The translations under genes were made by a program, and so were the position numbers. A DNA stretch of 12,542 bases from Porphyrobacter sp. GTDB taxonomy: Bacteria > Pseudomonadota > Alphaproteobacteria > Sphingomonadales > Sphingomonadaceae. Positions 7,503 to 12,542 of this stretch are shown one piece after another (the stretch's first letter is position 1; every line of letters begins with the position of its first letter). The DNA lies in NCBI GenBank assembly GCA_018991295.1, contig JAGKSZ010000177.1:1-12542 (forward strand). The letters run 5' to 3'. Below the pieces are notes generated by a model. It was not told the DNA's origin, did not search any database, and saw only the letters and a program-made list of their open reading frames with translations.

Positions 7503-8456
7503 ATGGGCTTGGGCAAGGGATTGGTGCGGATCGTTCTGATAGCCGCGCTGGCAGCGGCCTGCGCGATGATCGGCGCTTCGCTGCAGGCGCAAGAGGCAGC
7601 GCGCGATGACAGCATTTTCCTTCCCGAAACCCTCGAACTCGCCGCCACCGGCTACACCTTCACCGAAGGCCCGGCGTGGGACGGGGCGCGGATCATCTTT
7701 AGCGATATTCCGGGCGATGCGGTGCATGTGCTCGTGCCGGGAGAGAGCGCGGCCAAGGTGCTCTATGCCCCCTCGGCCAATGCCAACGGCCATACCTTCG
7801 ACTTGCAGGGGCGGCTGCTCAACGCTGAACACGGGAGCGGCGCCATCACCCGCTGGACGCTGGAAGGCGGGCGGCAGGTGATCGTTTCCGCCTATGAGGG
7901 CAAGCGCCTCAACAGCCCCAATGATGTGGTGGTGCGCAGCGACGGGCTGATCCTGTTCACCGATCCCCCTTACGGCCTTGGCCAGCGCACCAGCGAGGTG
8001 GGCTTCTCGGGCGTCTTCGCGCTTGGCGAGGCGAGCGGGCGCATGGTGCTGATTGACGATACCTTGAGCCGCCCCAACGGCCTCGCGCTCTCGCCCGACG
8101 AAACAGTGCTCTATGTCGGCGATACCGCGACGCAGACTGTGTGGGCCTATGATCTGGCCGCCGACGGCACCGCCTCGGGCAAGCGGCTCATCGTGGATGT
8201 AACCGACGACAGCAAGCCCGGGCGGGTGGACGGGGTGCGGGTCGACTGCAGGGGCAACATCTATGTTACCTGTCCGGGCGGCATCTGCGTGGTCGATCCG
8301 GTGCGCGGCATCGTGCTGGAACGCCTCGCCACGCCCAAGCGTGCGACCAACCTTGCATGGGGCGGAGCGGACCTCTCGGAGCTCTACATCACCGCGCTGA
8401 CCGACGTGTACCGGGTCAAGACGCGGGCCAAGGGCACCGGTTCGTCCAGTCGCTGA
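7503..8456 (+). CDS. Exported SMP-30/gluconolactonase-family protein
   Basis: The 317-residue protein is a six-bladed beta-propeller of the SMP-30/gluconolactonase/LRE family, whose characterised members hydrolyse sugar lactones with a bound divalent metal. The expected ligands are visible: Glu55 in FTEGPAWD, Asn192 in SRPNGLALSPDE and Asp243 in RVDGVRVD. NSPNDVVV at 137-144 supplies another conserved Asn/Asp. The first 30 residues are a signal peptide with the core VRIVLIAALAAACAM. Cleavage near SLQA|QE is likely; Cys20 is not in a good lipobox. I chose the ATG at 7503 because GAGGGA at 7490-7495 sits 7 bases before it. The in-frame ATG at 7488 lacks a spaced ribosome site. The gene is divergent from mmsA across 142 bases. 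The true substrate is unknown. Confidence 0.88.
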   Translation: MGLGKGLVRIVLIAALAAACAMIGASLQAQEAARDDSIFLPETLELAATGYTFTEGPAWDGARIIFSDIPGDAVHVLVPGESAAKVLYAPSANANGHTFDLQGRLLNAEHGSGAITRWTLEGGRQVIVSAYEGKRLNSPNDVVVRSDGLILFTDPPYGLGQRTSEVGFSGVFALGEASGRMVLIDDTLSRPNGLALSPDETVLYVGDTATQTVWAYDLAADGTASGKRLIVDVTDDSKPGRVDGVRVDCRGNIYVTCPGGICVVDPVRGIVLERLATPKRATNLAWGGADLSELYITALTDVYRVKTRAKGTGSSSR

Positions 8457-8604
8457 CGCTCCCCTCCCGCTTGCGGGAGGGGTTGGGGGGGGGGCGAGGC
8501 CGCAAGGCCTCGCACGCTTCCGGCGCGGAGGGGGCCGCTGGCATTGAGCCCTCGGCTGCGCCATCGGGCCCCACCCCCGACCCCTCCCTGAAGGGAGGGG
8601 AGAG
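8457..8604. repeat. Palindrome-rich extragenic repeat element filling the gap between convergent genes
   Basis: The 148 bases between the stops of the SMP-30 and M24 genes consist largely of nested inverted repeats. A hairpin at 8461-8482 has a perfect 10-base-pair stem and 2-base loop. A hairpin at 8494-8513 has 8 pairs closing a GCAA tetraloop (8502-8505). A hairpin at 8581-8600 has a perfect 8-pair stem around TGAA. The outer arms 8459-8495 and 8569-8602 are also inverted copies of each other, each being C-rich/G-rich hairpin plus a G- or C-run. On the minus strand one frame reads SPPPQPLPQAGGE, a string I recall from spurious ORFs over dispersed alphaproteobacterial repeats. It may terminate transcription from both sides, though no T-run is present. 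Confidence 0.75.
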
Positions 8605-9957
8605 TTAGTCCGAAGGGATCAGCGTGATCTCGGTCTGCCGCCCGTCGATATAGCGGACGGTTTTGCCGTCGAAGAAGGCATCCTCCTCGGTGCGGAAATC
8701 GACGCGCTGACCGCCCCATTCGGGCACTTGCGAATAGGATGTCAGCTCGATCGACCATGCGGTGTTCGCCCGGATCGGGCCATCCCCACGCGGATCGGCC
8801 TTCTGATTGTCCCAGAACCCGATGCTCGGCCCCGCGCCGTGACCGTGGTGGCCGATGGGGTGGGTATAGATCGAGGGATCGAGCCCTGCCGCGATGGCGT
8901 CCGCCCGCGCCTGTGCCAGCGCGTCATTGCCGCTGATGCCGACCTTGAAGGCGCGGGTGAGGAAATCCTGCACCCGGTTGCTGTTCGCAAGGCCGGCGCG
9001 CAGCCCCGCCGGGGCCGCCGTCTCGCCGGGTTTGAGCACATAGGCAAGGTGCTGGGTATCGGTGTTGAGCCTGAGGTATGTGATGCCGAAATCGGTCCAC
9101 AGCAGATCGCCCGGCTGGATCACCTCCTCGCCTTCCAGCATGCCCTTCACGCCTTGCCGCTGGATCGCGACTGAGGGGTGGAACCACGGATCAAGGCCAA
9201 GCTGCATCAGCCGGTCGCGATACCACCATTGCACCTCTTCGGCGGTGGTGACGCCGGGCGTGATGACAGCCCGCGAAAACGCTTCACCGATCACCGCATG
9301 GGCGATGCGGACGACCGTGGGGTAAAGCTCCATTTCCGCCGGCGTGCGCGTTTCCAGCCAGCGGATCGCCAGCCCTTCGCCGCTGGTGACGCGATCATGG
9401 AGTGGCGCGGGCAGGGCTGACATGAACTTGTCGTACTGGCTCAGCGTCATCCCGTCCGCGAACTGATAGAGGTCGCTCGAGTTGATCGCGATTTTTCCCG
9501 GATTGCGGGCAGCGATGATCTCCGCGACAGCGGCCCACTGATCGGGTTGCTTGTCCGGGTCCCATGCAGGCGAGAACAATCCGCCAAGGCCATAACGGCT
9601 GACGGTGAGGCGTTCGACCGGCTGGCCATTGCCGGGATCGTGAAAGATCAGGATCGTGCGCCGCCGCGCGTGCATGTTTTCCGCATCGAGCATGGTGGCG
9701 ACCACCGGCTCTTCGAAATATTCGCGCGCAACCAGCAGCCACAGGTCGATCCCCTCGGCGCGCATGATTTGCGGGATCAGGGTATCGAGCCGTTCGCGCA
9801 AGATCCGGTTTTCGAGCGCGGCGCGTTCGCGGGGGGCGAGGATTGCGGGCAGGGCAGGGGCGGCAACTTCAGTCTCGCTGAGCGGCAAGGGCGCGCCTGC
9901 CAGCGCAGGTCCTGCGGCAAGCAGCGCCGCCAGAGAAATGAAGTGCCGTCCGATCAT
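8605..9957 (-). CDS. Exported M24-family metallopeptidase (Xaa-Pro aminopeptidase-like)
   Basis: The 450-residue protein has a signal peptide (MIGRHFISLAALLAAGPALA then GAPLPL), an N-terminal creatinase-like domain to about residue 195, and a C-terminal pita-bread catalytic domain. The five metal ligands of the family can be placed: Asp289 (WTDFG), Asp300 (NTDTQH), a His at 370/371 (GHHGHGAG), Glu404 (WSIEL) and Glu424 (RTEEDA). An active dinuclear metallopeptidase in the periplasm, releasing N-terminal residues before proline or acting on a related bond, is expected. The substrate is not predictable. I chose the ATG at 9957 because it begins the signal peptide and has AAGGGG eight bases upstream. 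An in-frame ATG at 10014 would bury the signal. It lies 64 bases after the citryl-CoA-lyase-like gene on the same strand, so cotranscription is likely. Confidence 0.88.
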   Translation of the reverse strand: MIGRHFISLAALLAAGPALAGAPLPLSETEVAAPALPAILAPRERAALENRILRERLDTLIPQIMRAEGIDLWLLVAREYFEEPVVATMLDAENMHARRRTILIFHDPGNGQPVERLTVSRYGLGGLFSPAWDPDKQPDQWAAVAEIIAARNPGKIAINSSDLYQFADGMTLSQYDKFMSALPAPLHDRVTSGEGLAIRWLETRTPAEMELYPTVVRIAHAVIGEAFSRAVITPGVTTAEEVQWWYRDRLMQLGLDPWFHPSVAIQRQGVKGMLEGEEVIQPGDLLWTDFGITYLRLNTDTQHLAYVLKPGETAAPAGLRAGLANSNRVQDFLTRAFKVGISGNDALAQARADAIAAGLDPSIYTHPIGHHGHGAGPSIGFWDNQKADPRGDGPIRANTAWSIELTSYSQVPEWGGQRVDFRTEEDAFFDGKTVRYIDGRQTEITLIPSD

Positions 9958-10021
9958 GCCTGAAGCCCCTTGTCCTTGCAGCGCGACAGTGGCGCGGGGC
10001 GCACGCCGGATCAAGCGCGGC

Positions 10022-10804
10022 TTATTCGGACCCGTCGTCGAACCCGATTCGTTCGGCCGCTGCGCCCGACATGATGAAGCCGATGGGGCGTTCGGTTTCT
10101 TCTTGCAGGTGCGCGATCAGGCTGGCGGTGCGAGCAAGGAGCGAGATGCCCTTCAACGCCGCAAGCGGGAACCCGGCATCGAGCATCACGGCAGGGATCG
10201 CGCCGTTGACGTTGATGGGCAAGGATCGGCCGATCGCTTCGGGAAGCACGCCTTCGATGGTGCGCAGCATGGCGATGTGGGGGCCCTCCATGCCGTGTTC
10301 TTTGGCGAGCGCCAGCAGACGGTGCGCGCGCGGATCGCCGCCGGAGTGCTGGGGGTGGCCGAAGCCGGGGATGGCTTTCTTCTCCGCCCGCAGTGCCTTG
10401 ATGGCCGCGATGGCGGTGGCGGCGGCATCCCCGCCCTCGGCATCGGCGACCACCTGCGCGTAAAACCGGCCCGCCACTTCTGCGCTCCCCAGAACCACGC
10501 TGCCGCAGCCAAGCAGGCCGGCAGCGACCGCACCATGGAAAGCTTCGGGCGCGGCGGCATAGGTCATGCGGGTGGCAACGACGCTGGGGACCAGCCCGTG
10601 TTCGGCAATCGCGCAAAGCACTGCATCGGCCAGCGCCTTCTGGGGCGCGCTTGGCATGGTGCCTGTCACCAGCAGCCAGAAATAGCTGGTGAAATCGACT
10701 TTCCCGATCACCTCGGAACACAGGTCCATGCCCCGCACCGTGATGCTGGTTGCATCCGAGGTGCAGATCGAAGTCACCGCATTATCCTGTTTGCCGATGC
10801 GCAT
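10022..10804 (-). CDS. Citrate-synthase-fold protein, 'citryl-CoA lyase' type
   Basis: The 260-residue protein matches the short citrate-synthase-like group that includes citryl-CoA lyase and the C-terminal domain of ATP-citrate lyase, which cleave a 3-hydroxyacyl-CoA-type thioester to acetyl-CoA and a 2-oxoacid. Recognisable blocks are VRGMDLCSEVIGKVDFTSYF at 23-42, AFHGAVAAGLLGCGS at 88-102, GFGHPQHSGGDPRA at 147-160, and LLARTASLIAHLQEE at 222-236. The block LPINVNGAIPAVMLDAG (195-211) aligns with the region holding the catalytic Asp of citrate synthase and ATP-citrate lyase, but has Asn200 in that place. The ATG at 10804 has AAGG eight bases upstream. The gene diverges from a CoA-transferase and shares a regulated promoter region. 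A role in cleaving or forming an organic-acid CoA ester is inferred. The substrate and even the direction are unknown. Confidence 0.8.
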   Translation of the reverse strand: MRIGKQDNAVTSICTSDATSITVRGMDLCSEVIGKVDFTSYFWLLVTGTMPSAPQKALADAVLCAIAEHGLVPSVVATRMTYAAAPEAFHGAVAAGLLGCGSVVLGSAEVAGRFYAQVVADAEGGDAAATAIAAIKALRAEKKAIPGFGHPQHSGGDPRAHRLLALAKEHGMEGPHIAMLRTIEGVLPEAIGRSLPINVNGAIPAVMLDAGFPLAALKGISLLARTASLIAHLQEETERPIGFIMSGAAAERIGFDDGSE

Positions 10805-10816
10805 GGGTTTGGCCTT

Positions 10817-10829
10817 TTCGTTATTCGAA
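10817..10829. promoter_or_regulatory. Putative IclR-type operator, box 1
   Basis: The box TTCGTTATTCGAA is an inverted repeat (TTCG/CGAA) around 5 bases, and is nearly identical to box 2 at 10836-10848. The style resembles published PcaR/IclR-family sites such as GTTCGATAATCGCAC. It lies just downstream of the predicted lyase promoter start, so a bound repressor would block that transcript. The palindrome is seen. Assignment to the neighbouring IclR regulator is inferred. Confidence 0.6.
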
Positions 10830-10830
10830 G

Positions 10831-10857
10831 TTGATTTCGGTATGCGAAGAATATAGT
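10831..10857 (+). promoter_or_regulatory. Possible promoter for the CoA-transferase/IclR genes
   Basis: TTGATT (10831-10836) could be a -35 and TATAGT (10852-10857) a -10, with a short 15-base spacer that contains operator box 2. The -10 overlaps the -10 of the divergent promoter, so the two would compete. The start would be near 10864, about 33 bases before the ATG at 10897. The short spacer makes this the weaker prediction. Confidence 0.35.
10836..10848. promoter_or_regulatory. Putative IclR-type operator, box 2
   Basis: The box TTCGGTATGCGAA has the same TTCG/CGAA arms as box 1. Including one flanking base on each side, the two 15-mers differ only at two positions, and these are symmetric (T...T in box 1, G...G in box 2). 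The centres are 19 bases apart. This box overlaps the expected start point of the minus-strand promoter and lies between the -35 and -10 of the weaker plus-strand promoter. Confidence 0.6.
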
Positions 10858-10878
10858 GTCACATCTTCACCAAGGCAA
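10850..10878 (-). promoter_or_regulatory. Predicted sigma-70 promoter for the citryl-CoA-lyase-like gene
   Basis: Reading the minus strand, TTGCCT (10878-10873) serves as -35 and TATATT (10855-10850) as -10, with a 17-base spacer. These match the consensus at 4 of 6 and 5 of 6 positions. The start would fall near 10843, inside operator box 2, giving a leader of about 39 bases to the ATG at 10804. This is one of the few AT-rich stretches in the window. Confidence 0.5.
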
Positions 10879-10896
10879 GCAGATGGGATTTGTTGG

Positions 10897-12057
10897 ATGA
10901 CCGCTCGGCCCCTCGCAGGCGTTACCGTGCTCGAAATGGGCACTTTCATCACCGGGCCTGCCGCCGGGATGTTGCTCGCCGACATGGGCGCGGATGTCAT
11001 CAAGGTGGAGCAGCCGGGCACGGGCGATCCGTTCCGCAGCTTCAAGGGCGAACTCTACAGCCCCCATTTCCAGACATACAATCGCAACAAGCGTTCAATC
11101 ACGATTGACCCCAAGAAGGAAAGCGATCTTTTGGTGCTCGATCGGCTGGTCGAGGATGCCGACGTCTTCATCCAGAACTTCCGCCCCGGCGTGGCTGATC
11201 GGCTGAAGGTCGATGCCAAGCGGTTGCAGGGCATCAACCCCCGCCTTGTCTATGCCTCGATCTCGGGCTTCGGCAGCGAAGGGCCGGAGCGCGATCGCCC
11301 CGCCTTCGATACCGTGGCGCAGGCCGCATCGGGCTTTCTCAGGCTGCTGGTGAACCCCGAACACCCCCGCGTCGTCGGCCCGGCCATTGCCGATGCCATG
11401 ACCGGATTTTACACCGCGCTGGGCATCCTTGCTGCGCTCAACGAGCGCCACACCACCGGCAAGGGCCGCGTGGTCGAAACCTCGATGTTCGAGGCGATGT
11501 GCCACTTCAACCTCGATGATTTCACCCATCTGCTTTCCGCCGATCAGGTGATGGGGCCGTACTCGCGTCCCCATGTCAGCCAGAGCTATGTCTTCCAGTG
11601 TGCGGACGGCAAATGGCTCGCGCTCCACATGTCCTCTCCCCCGAAGTTCTGGGAGAACCTCGCCATCGCGGTCGGCCAGCCCGATATGCTTTCGCTCCCC
11701 GCCTTCGAAAGCCGCGAGGCGCGCATTGCCCATTATGAAGACGTGGTCGCCTTCCTCGCCCCGATCTTTGCACGCCAGAGCCGCGATTACTGGACGGCGG
11801 AACTGACCCGGCTCGAAGTGCCCAATTCGCCCGTTTATGACACCACTGAAGTGCTCCAGACCGAGCAGGCGAAGGTGCTGGGCATCGAAGTGACCGACCC
11901 TGATGGCCCCAAGGGTCCGTTCCGCACCATCCGTTTCCCCCTGTCCTTCGATGGCGAGCGGATGGACAGCGTCACCGCGCCGCCCCTATTGGGGGCAGAC
12001 GATGCGGCGATCCGCCGCTCCATCGAAAGGCCGGTGCATGGGATCCGCAGGGGCTGA
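10897..12057 (+). CDS. Family III (CaiB/BaiF) acyl-CoA transferase
   Basis: The enzyme moves CoA between an acyl-CoA donor and a carboxylic acid through an aspartyl-CoA thioester intermediate, in the cytoplasm. The 386-residue length and the pattern fit family III: LAGVTVLEMGTFITGPAAG at 6-24, ADMGADVIKVEQPG at 28-41, FIQNFRPGVADRL at 91-103, and the catalytic Asp166 in GPAIADAMTGFYTALGIL, followed by GRVVETSMFEAM. The start at ATG 10897 gives the standard N-terminus. The frame is open upstream but has no good start there, and the ribosome site is weak. The gene overlaps the IclR regulator by 20 bases and diverges from the citryl-CoA-lyase-like gene. Together these suggest that it activates the acid which that enzyme then cleaves. 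The acid cannot be named from sequence. Confidence 0.9.
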   Translation: MTARPLAGVTVLEMGTFITGPAAGMLLADMGADVIKVEQPGTGDPFRSFKGELYSPHFQTYNRNKRSITIDPKKESDLLVLDRLVEDADVFIQNFRPGVADRLKVDAKRLQGINPRLVYASISGFGSEGPERDRPAFDTVAQAASGFLRLLVNPEHPRVVGPAIADAMTGFYTALGILAALNERHTTGKGRVVETSMFEAMCHFNLDDFTHLLSADQVMGPYSRPHVSQSYVFQCADGKWLALHMSSPPKFWENLAIAVGQPDMLSLPAFESREARIAHYEDVVAFLAPIFARQSRDYWTAELTRLEVPNSPVYDTTEVLQTEQAKVLGIEVTDPDGPKGPFRTIRFPLSFDGERMDSVTAPPLLGADDAAIRRSIERPVHGIRRG

Positions 12058-12542
12058 AGCCGAAGACAACGGGGCTGGAACGGGCGCAGGGGCAAAGGAC
12101 CCCGAATTCCTCTCGACGCTGGAACGGGGCCTGCGCGTCCTCAAGGCGTTCGATGAGGATCACCCCGAAATGACCCTTTCTGAAGTCGCGGCCAAGACCG
12201 CGCTTCCCCCTGCCGTGGCGCGGCGCTGCCTGATCACGCTGGTGGAGCTGGGCTATGTCGGCCAGCACGAACGCAAGTTCCTGCTGCGCCCGGCGGTGCT
12301 GACGATCGGATCGGCCTTCAGCGCATCGATGCAAATCGAACAGGTGGTGCTGCCGCCCTTGCAGGGCTTGCGCGATCAGACCGGGGACAGCGCCAGCCTG
12401 GCGGTGCTTTCGGGCACCAATATCCTTTACGTCGCCCATGTCTCGACCGACCGGCGCTTCCGGGTGGCGGCCGGCGTGGGCACGCGCTTTCCCTTCCATG
12501 CCACCCCGCTGGGCAAGGCGCTGGCCGCGCATCTGCCCGAGG
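12038..12542 (+). CDS. IclR-family transcriptional regulator (PcaR/PcaU-like), 3' truncated by the window
   Basis: The first 168 codons are present. After a Gly/Ala-rich, disordered-looking leader of about 20 residues, FLSTLERGLRVLKAF and then MTLSEVAAKTALPPAVARRC form the winged helix-turn-helix. LITLVELGYVGQHERKFLLR forms the wing and linker. The effector domain begins near residue 100, with DSASLAVLSGTNILYVAHVS and FHATPLGKALAAHLPE. The wording of the DNA-binding half is closest, by eye, to the PcaR/PcaU/PobR branch, which controls aromatic or organic-acid catabolism. The ATG at 12038 has AAAGG seven bases upstream and lies within the end of the CoA-transferase gene (20-base overlap), indicating coupled translation. 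It is the obvious candidate to bind the two boxes at 10817-10848. The rest of the effector domain is outside the window. Confidence 0.92.
   Translation, partial: MGSAGAEAEDNGAGTGAGAKDPEFLSTLERGLRVLKAFDEDHPEMTLSEVAAKTALPPAVARRCLITLVELGYVGQHERKFLLRPAVLTIGSAFSASMQIEQVVLPPLQGLRDQTGDSASLAVLSGTNILYVAHVSTDRRFRVAAGVGTRFPFHATPLGKALAAHLPE

Noticed and set aside
7329..8564. Minus-strand open frame opposite the SMP-30 gene, running through the repeat element
   Set aside because: Its composition is that of a shadow frame and it begins inside the palindromic repeat. The plus strand has the signal peptide and metal ligands.
9958..10014. Upstream start for the M24 peptidase adding 19 residues
   Set aside because: It would place Arg-rich residues ahead of a good signal peptide. 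The ATG at 9957 has a well-spaced ribosome site.
9656..10834. 392-codon plus-strand open frame opposite the M24 peptidase and lyase genes
   Set aside because: It spans two real minus-strand genes and their gap, which a true gene would not do here, and it has no family pattern.
10750..10896. Upstream extension of the CoA-transferase frame
   Set aside because: The extension overlaps the divergent gene and the operator region. The family N-terminus begins right at the ATG at 10897.

Overview
The window is GC-rich bacterial chromosome, densely coded on both strands, with codon use that looks uniform by eye. The protein families, the P-protein of glycine decarboxylase split into two genes, and the palindromic extragenic elements between convergent genes suggest an alphaproteobacterium. 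Sphingomonadales, probably an Erythrobacter/Porphyrobacter-type organism, is the best guess. This is inference from sequence feel, since no marker gene is present. I found no tRNA, rRNA, CRISPR array, transposase or attachment site.

Layout. (1) 1-3861, plus strand: the end of a glycine cleavage operon, gcvT (5' truncated), gcvH, gcvPA and gcvPB, ending in a long hairpin at 3872-3921. Together with dihydrolipoamide dehydrogenase (not in the window) these genes split glycine into CO2, NH3 and a one-carbon unit on tetrahydrofolate. (2) 3930-5243, minus: a polytopic polysaccharide flippase-like membrane protein, with a regularly spaced heptamer array just upstream. (3) 7360-5391, minus: mmsA, a CoA-acylating methylmalonate-semialdehyde dehydrogenase, followed 5 bases later by a small lipoprotein of unknown function. 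(4) 7503-8456, plus: an exported SMP-30/gluconolactonase-type enzyme, divergent from mmsA. A palindrome-rich repeat element at 8457-8604 exactly fills the gap to the next, convergent gene. (5) 10804-8605, minus: a citrate-synthase-fold protein of the 'citryl-CoA lyase' type, followed by an exported M24 (Xaa-Pro aminopeptidase-like) metallopeptidase. (6) 10897-12542, plus: a family III CoA-transferase overlapping an IclR-family regulator (PcaR-like, cut by the window end).

The most interesting part is the last block. The lyase-like gene and the CoA-transferase/IclR pair diverge from a 92-base region. That region holds two nearly identical 15-base palindromic boxes of IclR-operator style, 19 bases apart, which overlap recognisable promoter elements in both directions. 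The inferred picture is a small self-regulated catabolic module: the CoA-transferase activates an organic acid and the citrate-synthase-fold enzyme then cleaves (or condenses) the thioester. The lyase carries Asn where the family's catalytic Asp is expected, so its chemistry and substrate are open. The rest of the window is ordinary metabolism.
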